This document shows positions 21,503 through 32,156 of a stretch of DNA of 64,000 nucleotides, piece after piece (within the stretch, counting starts at the first letter, position 1; each line of letters begins with the position of its first letter). Where the stretch lies: NCBI RefSeq assembly GCF_027943255.1, contig NC_072892.1, positions 123,273,792 to 123,337,791 on the forward strand. The letters run 5' to 3'. The notes under the pieces are model-generated. The model did not search any database, was not told where the DNA came from, and worked only from the letters and a program-made list of their open reading frames with translations. The DNA comes from Anastrepha obliqua. Taxonomy: Eukaryota; Arthropoda; Insecta; Diptera; Tephritidae. Position numbers and translations under genes: made by a program.

Positions 21503-21759
21503 TGTTAAAATAAAGCTGGATGTTACCTTATTTACGCCGATTATATCGGTTAAGGAGAGAGATCTTCTTTAGCAAAAAAATCACGTGTCCTCGCAATTCA
21601 AGCGGAAGTTTAAGAATCCATTTTATTCAGAGTTGCATTTTTTTCCAAAAAGATAATACAAGCTTAACCTACGTTCACAATAAAATGATGCATGTAGAAA
21701 TACGTTATTCTAATAATACAAGCTTAAGCTACGTTTACATAAAAAGTTGTTCCTTTACA
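21503..21759 (-). repeat. 3' LTR of the gypsy element
   Basis: 257 bp with TG...CA ends on the minus strand; direct repeat of 25931-26187 with no mismatch seen. Confidence 0.95.
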
Positions 21760-21814
21760 ACTCGGCCAATTCTGACAAAGGATCGACCTCCACCATAGTT
21801 AGAACTCAAAGTGG

Positions 21815-24800
21815 CTAGTTAATGCGCAGAGGATCGTTTTCTGGCTCGTCGGCACACCCTGCCGGCAGCTGTCGCCATTTCCTTATCCGGTGAGCTTCGA
21901 TCACCCCATCATAAGGTAACTGGGTTAACTGGCAGTTATTTATGTCTCTAATGACATATCTATCGTTCCCCAATATTTTATGAATGACATAAGGGCCTTT
22001 ATATTGGGGTATCAGTTTTTTGTTACTCCCGACTGTCGTATCGACGTTCCTCACGACGACGTAATCACCTATGCCGTACGTCTTAGTCCCGATGTGGTTA
22101 TTGCAAGAGCGTTTGGTATCATATTCCTGTCTAGCTTGGATAGATGTGGATGCATTTCTGCGCAACTTTACCAAGTCCCGTCCATCATCTGGGCATAACT
22201 TGTCCTGAAAAAATTCAGTGAATTCGTCTACGACAACTCCTCTTTGCTCAACACCGAACAAAAGGCGACTGGGTGTATCACGACATGTGCTATGAGTTGA
22301 GTTATTTATAGCATACTCCACCTCAAGTAGCCTTTTAACCCAGTCATCATGGTTTATTTCGTCAGTTAGTTTCCCCAACATACATTTCAATATCCTATTC
22401 ACCCTTTCCACTTGCCCGTTGGCCTGCGGAGAGGCAACGGAGACCTTTACATGACCTATGTTTTGCTTCATTAGATAAGCACCAAACTCCATAGACGTGA
22501 AGCAGGACCCTCTGTCACTTATGATTCGCCTTGGACGGCTGTAGTAGCTGAAGTATTTCTCAAGAGCGGCAATCACTTCTCGAGTACTGGTTGAGTTGGT
22601 TGGGTAGAGTTTGACGAACTTCGTAAATGCGTCAACTACCACTAAGATGTGTTTCCGTTTTGATTTGATAGACGGTAGTGGACCGAAATGGTCTATATGG
22701 ACGGTGTCAAACGGTAATGGAGTTTTGGGGATGGAATACAGGGTCCTCTCCCTGGCCGATGGAGGTGTGGCGTACATTATGCATTTTAGGCAGTTTCTGA
22801 TAAATCTTTCTGTTTTCATTCGCATGTTCGGAAACCAGTAGTACAGGCAGAGTTTGTTAAGGGTTTTCTCAACCGATAGATGGCCCAACTTTTCATGCAT
22901 TAGTTGTATAATGTTATACTCCATCTCGTTGGGTACGTACAGTGCTTTCTTACCATTTGCCATTTCCCTATATACAAGTCCATCTACTAAAACGTAATGA
23001 TTTAGATGTTCATTTTCTAAACGATTACGTATTGATTCAATAGCTTTGTCCCGCTCCTGAGCGACCTGTAGTTGGAATTCGACGTCGTCTGCGTTTATTA
23101 TGTGGGCGATCTCTCGCCTGCTTAGGGCATCAACATGGCCCATGGAGGCTCCTCGTCTATGTTTTATTTTATAATTATAATTTTCGAACTCCAGAGCCCA
23201 TCTGGCTATTCGAGGGTTCAATTGTTTTTTCTCCAAGGTCATTGTCAGTGAATTACAGTCGGTAACTATTGTGAAGGGTATACCCTCCAAATAGGGCCTA
23301 AACCTTCTCAACGCGTATATTATAGATAGAGCTTCTAATTCAAAACTATGATACTTTGCTTCGGCGCTGGAAGCAGTTTTAGAAAAGTATGAAACAGGGT
23401 GAAACTTTTTGTCATCTTGGCGTTGCAGCAGTACGGATCCGAAGCCTATGCTACTAGCGTCGCAATGTAGTTCCGTTTCCCGTTCCGGACTATAAATAGC
23501 CAGGACTGGGCCTTTTACTAACCTAGACTTAAGCTCGTTAAAGGCATCAAGGCATTTTTCGTCGAAGCTAAATGCCGAATTTCTTCTGAGTAGGTTTTGC
23601 AGTGGTTTGGCGATCTGAGAAAATGACGGCTCGAAGCGACGAAAATATGAAAATAGGCCAATACACGATTGTAATTGTTTTGGATTAGTAGGTATTGGAA
23701 AATTCTGTATACTCTTAATATGGGAGTCATTTGGCCGTATTCCTGTATGAGTCACAGTATATCCTAAGTAGTCAATTTCCTCATACCCGAATTTACATTT
23801 GTTTAAATTAAGTTCCAAATCCCGAAGGGCAAGTCGTTCTAGTACGGCTTGCAATAAATTTTCGTGTTCTTTGAACTTCTCGGTTGCAACAAGAATGTCG
23901 TCCATGTAGATGATGATTTTTCTATCGTCGATCATATCTCGGAAGACGTTATTTATGAAACGCTGGAATACTGCGGGAGAGTTCTTCAGACCAAAAGGCA
24001 TTTTTAGATACTCGTATTGGCCATTTGGGGTCACGAATGCGGTGAGCTTGATCGACTCAGGAGCCATCTGCACTTGGTAAAATCCGCTCTTCAGATCGAG
24101 TACCGAGAGGAATTTCTTGTTCTCCAGGTAATCAATACAGTCGTCAATCAGGGGTAATGGGTAGTTATCCCTTACGGTTAATTTATTTAATGCCCTATAG
24201 TCTACACACAATCGTATTTTCCCATTCTTTTTCCTTACTAGTACGATAGCAGAAGCATACGGAGAGTTGCTGGGTCGTATTATTCCATCTTGGCGCAGTT
24301 CGTCTATGATAGCTTGCACTTGGCTTCGCTCAGCGTAAGAGAGCCTGCGGGGAGCGCAATGAAATGGAACGTCGCTGGTCAAATGTATTTTCATTTCGTA
24401 GTTGGACGGTTCGGCTTTCACGCTATTGCTGAAGTAGGTATCGTCAATGAGTCGTTTTAATACGTCTCGCTGATGTTTGCCCAGTTTGGGGCCTATGTCA
24501 ACGTCGTCGGCTTTGCGAGAAATGTCGATGTTAAAAATGTCGGGTAATTCAGAAGGTATGCTATAGGAATTAGGTTTACTTTGGTGGAGTTCGTCACCAG
24601 AGTGCTTCGGCATAGTAGCGGCAGGGTGTATGTCGGAGCCAATTACTGGTTGAGTAGTCACAGATGCATACGACTTAGATCTATCTCTTATTTCTAATAA
24701 TTTTTCCTTGCTATATTTCTTAATACCATTTCTTAATTCAATATTGAAAATTCTCAAGAAGTCACGTCCCAAAATAACTGGTATGTTCATACTTTCATTC

Positions 24801-25030
24801 GCTATAATATTTAATTCAACTTCGTTTGATTTATTTAAAAATTGTATTTTACATTTCACTTTTTTTTTTATAAGTAAATTTGTTCCTCCAATGCCTTTAT
24901 AATGGGATATGTTTCCATTGAACTGCTCTCCTACCAGCTCTTTTGGGACGAGTGACGCTTTTATGAAGCTAACCGGACTGCCGGTATCGAATAGAGAAAA
25001 AACTTGATTACATATTGTTTCCCTAGTCAA
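21815..25030 (-). CDS. pol: Gypsy Pol polyprotein: protease, reverse transcriptase, RNase H, integrase
   Basis: A single open frame of about 1,071 codons. The nominal first codon is TTG, and the frame is also open upstream towards gag, so translation probably begins by frameshifting from gag. Domain order: aspartic protease with LFDTGSPVSFI (residues 13-23) and VILGRDF; reverse transcriptase with VLVRKKNGKIRLCVDYRALN, LDLKSGFYQV and the IYMDDILV active site near residue 375; RNase H with LHCDASSIGFGSVL near 525; integrase with an HHCC zinc finger (GHLSVEK, FIRNCLKCIMY) and the core HIDHFGPLP (about 778), ISDRGSCF and SPQANGQVERVNR. The C-terminus has the GDYVVVRNVDT / YKGPYVIHKIL integrase tail. 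Everything needed for reverse transcription and integration looks intact. Confidence 0.92.
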   Translation of the reverse strand: MTRETICNQVFSLFDTGSPVSFIKASLVPKELVGEQFNGNISHYKGIGGTNLLIKKKVKCKIQFLNKSNEVELNIIANESMNIPVILGRDFLRIFNIELRNGIKKYSKEKLLEIRDRSKSYASVTTQPVIGSDIHPAATMPKHSGDELHQSKPNSYSIPSELPDIFNIDISRKADDVDIGPKLGKHQRDVLKRLIDDTYFSNSVKAEPSNYEMKIHLTSDVPFHCAPRRLSYAERSQVQAIIDELRQDGIIRPSNSPYASAIVLVRKKNGKIRLCVDYRALNKLTVRDNYPLPLIDDCIDYLENKKFLSVLDLKSGFYQVQMAPESIKLTAFVTPNGQYEYLKMPFGLKNSPAVFQRFINNVFRDMIDDRKIIIYMDDILVATEKFKEHENLLQAVLERLALRDLELNLNKCKFGYEEIDYLGYTVTHTGIRPNDSHIKSIQNFPIPTNPKQLQSCIGLFSYFRRFEPSFSQIAKPLQNLLRRNSAFSFDEKCLDAFNELKSRLVKGPVLAIYSPERETELHCDASSIGFGSVLLQRQDDKKFHPVSYFSKTASSAEAKYHSFELEALSIIYALRRFRPYLEGIPFTIVTDCNSLTMTLEKKQLNPRIARWALEFENYNYKIKHRRGASMGHVDALSRREIAHIINADDVEFQLQVAQERDKAIESIRNRLENEHLNHYVLVDGLVYREMANGKKALYVPNEMEYNIIQLMHEKLGHLSVEKTLNKLCLYYWFPNMRMKTERFIRNCLKCIMYATPPSARERTLYSIPKTPLPFDTVHIDHFGPLPSIKSKRKHILVVVDAFTKFVKLYPTNSTSTREVIAALEKYFSYYSRPRRIISDRGSCFTSMEFGAYLMKQNIGHVKVSVASPQANGQVERVNRILKCMLGKLTDEINHDDWVKRLLEVEYAINNSTHSTCRDTPSRLLFGVEQRGVVVDEFTEFFQDKLCPDDGRDLVKLRRNASTSIQARQEYDTKRSCNNHIGTKTYGIGDYVVVRNVDTTVGSNKKLIPQYKGPYVIHKILGNDRYVIRDINNCQLTQLPYDGVIEAHRIRKWRQLPAGCADEPENDPLRIN

Positions 25031-25052
25031 TTGGAACGATATACTTACAAAA

Positions 25053-25889
25053 TTAAATGCACCGTTTTGCCAAAGCTTGCATATGCAATATGTAACAGTG
25101 GATCGACTCGTCTTTTTTCTTCCACTTACGCTGCGCTAACATTCTGTAAATTTCTTGCTGCGTGATTGCTTTTCCAAACTCAGCGGTCAATGCCGTCTTT
25201 AAAGAGTCGTAATTTAGTGCGGTTGTGGTTGACAAGAAGACTCGTGCCGTTCCTTTTAAAGAACGGCGGAGTGCCAGTAGTTTGAAGCTATCGTCTGCTC
25301 CTGATGTATTCATAATCTCCTCGAAATCGCGTAAAAAGTGGAGAACTGAGTATGACACGTCATCCCCGTTGAACTTTGGGAGAGCGTGCTCGATATCTCC
25401 GAAATCTAAACGGCGCTTGTTTTCTTTGGGGACTCGGCACTCAAGTTCTTCCACCCGTTTCCTCAGTGTTAGAATTTCGATTCTTTTCTTCAATGCTATG
25501 ACCTCTTCGTCTAAGTCACGAAGCGCTAGCGTGTCTCGCTGGTCCTTATTCGTCTCTCCGGCAGTGTTTGTGGTGGCGGCGGTAGTGCCAATAGCGGCGA
25601 CGGCAGTATCGGAATCGGCATCTGTAGTAGTAGTTGTTTGATTATAGGCGGCAGCGGCAGTACAATCGAACGGAATCGAGGAGTTCAAGGCGTCTGTTCC
25701 ATTGTTGACAGCACCATCACTGTCGGCATCGGCAGCGTCTTCAGGAGCAAAGCTCGCGGCACCTTCATCAGTTCCCACCACGCTCCGCAGAAGGTTACGC
25801 AACTGTTGTGCTGTGGCCGATGGTGGGAATTCTACCCCTGCCTCACTTAGTGCGTTCGCCAGGTTTTGTCTTGGGCTGACCATTTCCAT
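25053..25889 (-). CDS. gag: Gypsy Gag, apparently lacking a zinc knuckle
   Basis: Starts MEMVSPRQNLANALSEAG at 25889 and runs 278 codons. It has a low-complexity Ala/Asp/Thr-rich segment (residues ~45-120), a charged coiled-coil-like stretch (about 123-160), then a capsid-like region ending ILHMQALAKRCI. No CX2CX4HX4C zinc knuckle is present. Pol opens in the +1 frame relative to gag, and the two frames overlap. Either this family uses a +1 shift and has a short Gag, or an internal deletion removed the nucleocapsid part and fused capsid directly to protease. Confidence 0.8.
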   Translation of the reverse strand: MEMVSPRQNLANALSEAGVEFPPSATAQQLRNLLRSVVGTDEGAASFAPEDAADADSDGAVNNGTDALNSSIPFDCTAAAAYNQTTTTTDADSDTAVAAIGTTAATTNTAGETNKDQRDTLALRDLDEEVIALKKRIEILTLRKRVEELECRVPKENKRRLDFGDIEHALPKFNGDDVSYSVLHFLRDFEEIMNTSGADDSFKLLALRRSLKGTARVFLSTTTALNYDSLKTALTAEFGKAITQQEIYRMLAQRKWKKKDESIHCYILHMQALAKRCI

Positions 25890-25930
25890 GATTCGATAAA
25901 TGGGAAGTGCGGTTTACCCCACACCTGAGT

Positions 25931-26187
25931 TGTTAAAATAAAGCTGGATGTTACCTTATTTACGCCGATTATATCGGTTAAGGAGAGAGATCTTCTTTAG
26001 CAAAAAAATCACGTGTCCTCGCAATTCAAGCGGAAGTTTAAGAATCCATTTTATTCAGAGTTGCATTTTTTTCCAAAAAGATAATACAAGCTTAACCTAC
26101 GTTCACAATAAAATGATGCATGTAGAAATACGTTATTCTAATAATACAAGCTTAAGCTACGTTTACATAAAAAGTTGTTCCTTTACA
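25931..26187 (-). repeat. 5' LTR of the gypsy element
   Basis: Direct repeat of 21503-21759. On the minus strand this LTR precedes gag, so it should carry the promoter; no obvious TATA consensus was assigned. Confidence 0.95.
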
Positions 26188-26826
26188 GAACATAAATTTA
26201 AGTATTTCTTATATTATAGATCATCAACCGTGACGACTCTATTCTTTGTGTTCAAGCGCAGTATAGTTACGTTGCCGACTTTAGACGCGTTTTTCTCAAA
26301 ACTATATTTTTCTCGGACTGGCGTACACGATAACTCGAAAAGTTATCGACCGATCGCCCTGAAATTTTGCACACATCTTTTTCATGATATTACTTTGTAT
26401 TGAATTTACAAGTTTTTTGTGAGTTTATAAGATTTTCGAAGCAGAAATAGTAGGAAAATTCGCCCCAAAATTATAATTTTTTTTTGAAACATTTTATTCC
26501 GCGAATTTTTCTTCTTTTCCATTTTTTTGATTCATATAGAAATGATGGCATTAATAAACAAAAAACTGTTTGGTTTTTTGTATCCAGGTCACTGACGCCG
26601 ATGCTAAAATGCCCGCCGATTGAGAAGCCCCGCTGCGACCTTCCTGGAAGAATTGAGTGTACATCCGACATTTTAAATGATTAAAATAAAAAAAAAAAAA
26701 ATGTATATTATTTTAATATATAAATAAACTGTATGCCCATTTTGAAAAATGTATATTGGCTTTTTCATTTTAAATAATTTTAATGAAAATCAGGGAAAAT
26801 ATGGATGTTTACAGGTATCTGTCCCC

Positions 26827-26962
26827 TTAAAATGTTTGAATACTTATTATGAATAGTTTAATTGCACTTCCTTTTTTTAATGCCAATTACACTTAAAATA
26901 TGTCCACTTGCTCTATAAGAATGTATTATATTCATTGGCTTAAGAAATAAATAAATAAATAC
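26827..26962 (+). repeat. LINE 3' end with AATA-type tail
   Basis: Continues the LINE after the TTAA insertion and ends AAGAAATAAATAAATAAAT, a simple-repeat tail typical of non-LTR retrotransposon 3' ends. Confidence 0.65.
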
Positions 26963-28140
26963 AAATGTGCCTGATGTGCATGATGGAATTCATGTTACGG
27001 ACTTACAACCGAACCAGAATTTCTATGTAATAATATTTCTCAATAATCTCGATACTTTCAGCAATCGTGGGAAAATGCATAATAAAATGGCAAACACTGT
27101 TGAACATTTTGACAGCTAGATGTCATACTTAATCTTGACAGTTATTGAAACAAAATTATTGCAAAAGCAATCATTGATATCTAGATTAGCAGTAGAATGG
27201 GCTGAGTCATTGAGTTTCCAGTTGTGATCTTCTGTTTTATTCAATGCCAGTCATCTATTCAATCAATTAATGCAAGTTTCAATATATTGCAAAACAAATG
27301 CAGTAATCGAATCGATGAGGAATGGATTTCCCATTGGGGTACTTACTACTTAACAAACGTATATGTAAAGTACATTTCTTAGACTTGAGAGCGAACAGCA
27401 TCCGTGTGAGTGTTCTATTAAAAGACATGCGTTTCAATACTCGCATGCATTCACATCCATACATGCATATGTTTCTATGCATGAGAAGATATTCTTTGCT
27501 CCCACATACATATGCATACATATATCTGTATATGTTTCCTACTGAGTTTGTCACTCGCCGCTTGATTGAGGGCAAACAATATATGAGTCTCTTCAAATTA
27601 ATTAGTTTATGTAACTAGCGATCGAAGCACTCTTCTGTAAGTACATAAGTACATAAGTCTGAGGTGCTTCAAGACATGCTCAAGCATTATGTGGGTGATT
27701 TTTGGAATATATTGGCATAAATTTATGCATAATTGATTTATGAGTTAGGCGCAGAGATGATTATGGCATGTACATGTGTGCATAAGTACATATAAGGTGT
27801 AGCAATAAGGAATCCATTATTTCTGCATGAAATTGAAGGCTCTATTTAGCGTGGTTAGAATGATCTGATTTAGTTCAAATATGCACCTCAACTTTGAATA
27901 TATTCCGCCATGAAGGAAAGCTCCTCATAAAAAACCATCTGCCATTCGGAGTCGGTGTAGAACATCATTTGGGAAACTATGTCAAAATTAGGAATCAAAA
28001 TTTCTATAAGAATTTTTAGTATGCAATTTTATAGCTACAAAATCCCGTTAATTTTGTATAATTTTTTTCCTTGATGGTGTTTCAAATTTTCTTCTTACAA
28101 CAAATGCATTACATTATTTGTGTATGAAGTAAATACACAA
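26963..28140. other. Interval without genes; one SINE scrap at 27908-27962
   Basis: AT-rich. Near 27910-27955 a short stretch (aaagctcctcat, gccattcggagtcgg) matches the body of the tRNA-derived SINE. Otherwise nothing is recognised. Confidence 0.5.
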
Positions 28141-28149
28141 CACTAAAAT

Positions 28150-28262
28150 TTTTGAAGGAGCATTGCTGTACTCAGTCGATGGGCTGCCAGTTGTGGTCTT
28201 AGAGTCAACTCTGATACAATGGAGTTGATGGTATTCACCAGAAAATACAAACGTCCACCTTA
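28150..28262 (+). pseudogene. Short LINE fragment
   Basis: Reads GCQLWSLRVNSDTMELMVFT and RKYKRPP, the LxVNxxKTELxxFTRxYK segment just after the reverse transcriptase active site in jockey-like LINEs. Confidence 0.5.
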
Positions 28263-28274
28263 ATTAATCAGTTT

Positions 28275-28700
28275 CTTACGCTCTCGTCGTAAGTCAACTA
28301 TCTTGTTGTAATATTTGACGTCAAGCTCCATTGGAAGTTGCACATCGACAATCGAAAAAGGAAGGATATGTGGGAAAACAGCTCGCGGATTTTGCTCTAT
28401 GAAAACGCACCGTCACACAGTGTTATCATTATCCGTGAATTTTTGACCAAGAACAAAAAAAGTCCGGCAACCAAGGAATTCACCTAACATAGCTTCCTGC
28501 TATTTTTTTCTGTTTGATCGATTCAAAAAACCTCCTCGGGGAACGCATTTTAACAGCCAAATGGAAGTAATGGAAAGATTGAAGAGGGCTCGGATGACTA
28601 TACCGAATATGGAGTTCCAAAATGTTTCGAGAGCTGGATTAAACGCTGGCATAACTGTGTTGCAATTGATGAAGAGTACTTGGAAGGTGATAATATCACA
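28275..28700 (+). pseudogene. Mariner transposase C-terminal relic
   Basis: Pieces: RKDMWENSSRILLYENAPSH (the second catalytic Asp replaced by Glu in the LLYEN box), VIIIREFLTKNK, then ECFESWIKRWHNCVA-like sequence and IDEEYLEGDNI. The order matches a mariner C-terminus, with the third-Asp region degraded. Confidence 0.6.
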
Positions 28701-29039
28701 TTTCAGACATTTTCTTGCATTTTGAATTTTTTTAATATTCGTATATTCGGGGAACTTTTTGATCAAGGTGGTATATTTAGAACTTTTGATCGACACTGTG
28801 ATATTACTATATACATATATTCGTGTGAGAGTATGTATCAAATCGTTTTCCTCTATACCACTTGACTCCATGTCATCAGGAGTCGTACTTGAAAAGAGAT
28901 ACAGTGTGATGCTGCCAGAGGCTCAATTATGGTCAAACTCTGAAAATGAGACCGGCAAACACAGTTGGTTCCAGCGCTGGTGTCTACGTGGAATCCAGCG
29001 GGACAAAACTACACTTTGCTCTTAACCCCTATTTCGATG

Positions 29040-29620
29040 TCAGCCTAGAAATCCAACGTAGAATCTCTCTTGCTACTTTGGACTTAGTAGGCAATTGAGT
29101 AATAAAGTCCTCTCTCGACGAACAAAACTAACACTTTATAAGGCTCTCATCATGCCGTCCTAATGTATGGCGCAGAAGCGTGGACGATGACCACATCCGA
29201 TGAAGCGACGCTTGTAGTGTTTGAAAGAATGATTTTGGGGAACATTTTTGGACCTTGGCACGTTGGCAACGCCGAATATCGCATGCGGTGGAACGATGAG
29301 CTGTATGAGCTTTATGACGATACAAATATAGCGCAGCGAATAAAGATTCAGCGGCTACGCTGGCTGGATCATGTCGTCCGAATGAATACAAACACTTCAG
29401 AGCTCCGCCTCTTAAATTATTCGATGCGCTACCAGCTGGTGGTAGCAGAGGATGAGGAAGGCCCCCTCTGCATTGGAAACATCAGGTGGAGAAGAACTTG
29501 ACTTCACGTGGTGTGTCCAACTGGCGCCGGTTAGCACGAGAAAGAAACGACTGGCGCGCTTCCAAAATCACGTAAGCGGTTATCGCGCCAATGCAGAAGA
29601 AGTATGCTATTCAAGAAGCA
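29040..29620 (+). pseudogene. LINE C-terminal region
   Basis: GLSRQLSNKVLSRRTKLTLY, then an open stretch from 29163 with MYGAEAWTMTTSDEATLVVF, RMRWNDELYELYDD and IKIQRLRWLDHVVRMNT, ending NWRRLARERNDWRASK near 29520-29560. This is the post-reverse-transcriptase region of a LINE. The family is the same as at 13760-14010 by the shared SRRTxLTLYK box. Frameshifts are present. Confidence 0.7.
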
Positions 29621-29639
29621 ATGATCTTTCATGGAAAAC

Positions 29640-30330
29640 AGATGGAGAGGCGGATCTGTATGTGTCTGTAACGACAGCAAAGCTGCAGACATGACCTGAG
29701 GCAGCCCTTCAATCACTTCGATGGTAGTTGATTACTGTAAATCCAGGGTGAACTATGTCGGAAGATGTAATATCCTTATGCTAACATGGGTCCCGGAACA
29801 AGTAGGTATCGCGGGTAACGAGATCTCTGTCTCTTTAGACAGAATGACCAAGAAAGTTGGCTTCAGAGCCCGTTCTGCCACTCCCTTCTGAAGCCATTAC
29901 CAAACGGGTTACTTCAACCCACAAGTGAGCTTGGCAAGCTGAGCGAGGCTGCAGATGGGCAAAATTGATGTTACCTGTCATGCCCAACCGTCTGTCCCAG
30001 ATCCTCCGGTCATCCCTTCTACGGACGTAGGCCCACTTTATGTGGACAAATCACATGGGAAAGGTAGGCATCTCAGGCAGTTCACTCTGCCCAGCATGTG
30101 GAGAGGAGAATGAGACGGCTGACCACTTTCTATGGGTCTGCCCGGCCTTCGCTCGAATCAGACCTGAGGTCGTTGGCAGTGATGTATTAAGAAGCGACCA
30201 CCTTGGTTCTTGGCACCACAAGATCTACTCAGGTTTCTTCTGCTTTCGGGTATATTTAATTAAAAGTAGAACCCGAGTGCAGTACAATGGACTTAATGTT
30301 GTCTGAGTGCTGTGCTTGCTACTTTGTCCC
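29640..30330 (+). pseudogene. LINE RNase H and zinc-knuckle fragment
   Basis: CVCNDSKAADMT and LTWVPEQVGIAGNEISVSLD give the central and last motifs of a LINE RNase H domain. From 30040 an open stretch reads AHFMWTNHMGKVG then LCPACGEENETADHFLWVCP, a CCHC zinc knuckle. It belongs to a different LINE clade (with RNase H) from the piece upstream. Confidence 0.7.
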
Positions 30331-30339
30331 GCCATAAAA

Positions 30340-31820
30340 AAATGTATCGAAACTTTACCTTTTATCTTATTTAAGACAAATACTTGCCAGTAGGTTCCTA
30401 GAGTTTTTATAAAATCTAATTTAACCATAAGAAATGCCGACTTCCTATTCTCAGACATCGTTCTAACTACGTCAGCAGCTGAGCTAAAACTCTAAGAGTT
30501 AGAATGCTAAGGCATTCTTCACCAAATCAGTCCCACTTTAGAATGCCGGAACAGTACTTGTTCGGATTTGCATTGCAGTAACCGTTTCTGCTTCATTTGG
30601 CACTCATAAAGCGGCTTAGATCGTTACGCGCATCAATGGCAATCGTGGTAGCAAAAATTGAATCTGATTTGTTGCTGTTCATGGAACAGGTGGAAGTCGC
30701 GCCAAACGGTAGTGAGGGTATGCAAATCTCACTTGAGCAGAAATGCCAAGAGTGCACATGAACTTGCAGTGCAATAGCGCGACGCGAAAGTAAGCTCAGC
30801 TGTGGCAGCAGCAATAATGGCGGCGCCTAATTAGGCAGTTGATACACGCTTTTGTGCGTATCTGTGTGTTTGGGTGTGTGTGTGGGTTTGTCTGTATTTA
30901 TTTGACTGGCGGCTGCAATGTTGCTTTTTGCCTGTACGTACTTGATTGCCACCGAAGCCAAGCAAACATACCGGATTAAGTCAAAATAATGAAAATGCTG
31001 CGCACCGCACATATGCCAAATGCCACTTGCTATATGCAACGTGTTGCACACACCTATGCATACATATGTAAAAGAGCTCTCGATGAAGCATTCCATTTGC
31101 AGTAGAAGTGTATGGGCGTATGGATGTATGCATGTGGGTGTGTATTTATGTATGTATTGAACGAAAGCTGTGGCAATGCTGCTGAGCGGTCGCGAAAATC
31201 TATGCGAAAATGAAACTGCAGCAACAACAAAACTTGCTGCATCAACAACTTGAAAGCGTGGCATTGACTGCGATCATAATCCTTTTCCCCAGCGATGGAT
31301 GAATTCAGAATGTTTGGTTTAAATGCGTCTATGCGCTCGTACTTCATGGGGAATGCAACAAAAACAAAAGCCAGTGCTATCGCAATATCGTAGTAAGAAC
31401 ATGATTTTGTTGCAAGCGGCTTTGCATGCGTAAAGTTTATTACAAATGCATTCATGCCAGCCAATCTAAGCCAATTTCGCATCTTTGCCAACGCTAGCAT
31501 TCACACGCACACACACATTCACACGCAATTTAAAATTTCTATTTCCTTGCAGTGGAAAGCCGAAGTATATGGCAAGAATTTTAGTTCACGAACTGGTATT
31601 TGATGGAAGAAGTCGGACTAGTTACAGAGTGACTAGGGTAACAGTAGTTGCGAATTTACCCACAAGGGGCTTATGCAAAACAAATATTATATTATTACTA
31701 TAATTAAGGATGCTTCAGACGTTAAGCAAGCACGAAACTAGGGAAATACGTATATAAATGGATGGATGCATACTGATGGAACCAATCATCTGTTTTTGTC
31801 CACAATGAAGTTATTCCTGA
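30340..31820. other. Interval without genes; GT/CA microsatellites
   Basis: GT-rich tract near 30865-30895 and CA-rich tract near 31500-31525. Open frames here are short and repetitive. Possibly unique host DNA. Confidence 0.5.
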
Positions 31821-31827
31821 TGCAAAA

Positions 31828-32028
31828 TTTTTGCGCATAATAGCGGTCGCCCCTCGGCAGGCAATGGCAAACCTTCGAGTGTCTTTCTGCCATGAAAAAC
31901 CGTTTGCCGTTTGGAGTCGGCTTAAAACTGTAGGTCCTACCATTTGTGAAAGAATATCAAGACGCATGCCACAAATAAAAAGAGAAACTCGGCCAAACAC
32001 CTAACAGAAGTGAAAGCGCCAATTATTT
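31828..32028 (+). repeat. tRNA-derived SINE, 5' truncated
   Basis: Starts AATAGCGGTCGCCCCTCGGC and runs to GCGCCAATTATTT, matching the body and tail of the SINE at 11716-12016. The tRNA-like head is missing. Confidence 0.75.
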
Positions 32029-32156
32029 ATTTTTTATTTTATGATGCTTATAACAACAATTTTTTTATTAACATTGCAACTAGTTATAGATGCTTTAACT
32101 AACAATCAATATGTGTTGAGTTTTGTAGTTTTGTTTTGCAAATAATTTTATGGGTG

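Larger units (their letters stand above)
21503..26187 (-). mobile_element. Ty3/gypsy LTR retrotransposon, 4.7 kb, minus strand
   Basis: Two 257-bp direct LTRs flank gag and pol, and a 4-bp GAAC target duplication lies at 21499-21502 and 26188-26191. By eye the LTRs show no difference, which means a very recent insertion. On the minus strand each LTR begins TGTAAAGG and ends TTTTAACA. There is no envelope gene. I could not identify a convincing tRNA primer-binding site after the 5' LTR. Confidence 0.95.
21409..26826. mobile_element. TTAA MITE (~730 bp) split by a Ty3/gypsy element
   Basis: Left end GGGGACAGATACAG and right end CTGTCCCC are inverted and flanked by TTAA (21405-21408, 26827-26830). 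Without the gypsy insert and its duplication, the element is about 730 bp, the same size class as those at 8009, 33747 and 63268. It is non-coding. Confidence 0.8.
15990..26962 (+). mobile_element. Jockey-like LINE split by three insertions
   Basis: LINE pieces lie at 15990-16376, 18889-18943, 20231-21408 and 26827-26962 and add up to about 1.7 kb; the copy is 5' truncated. Joining the pieces after removing the inserts (a TATA element, a TA mariner and a TTAA MITE) gives continuous reverse transcriptase sequence, and the copy ends in an (AATA)n-like tail near 26945-26962. It contains stops and indels and is inactive. Its value is as a ruler: each insertion site and target duplication can be read exactly. 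Confidence 0.85.

Noticed and set aside
21760..21815. Envelope gene or extra ORF after pol in the gypsy element
   Set aside because: Only about 55 bp separate the pol stop from the 3' LTR; no room for an envelope.
25225..25641. 138-codon plus-strand ORF opposite gag
   Set aside because: Antisense shadow of the gag coding sequence.
30827..31500. Two overlapping 145-148-codon minus-strand ORFs
   Set aside because: Run through GT/CA microsatellite sequence (THTPKHTDTH); no recognisable domain.
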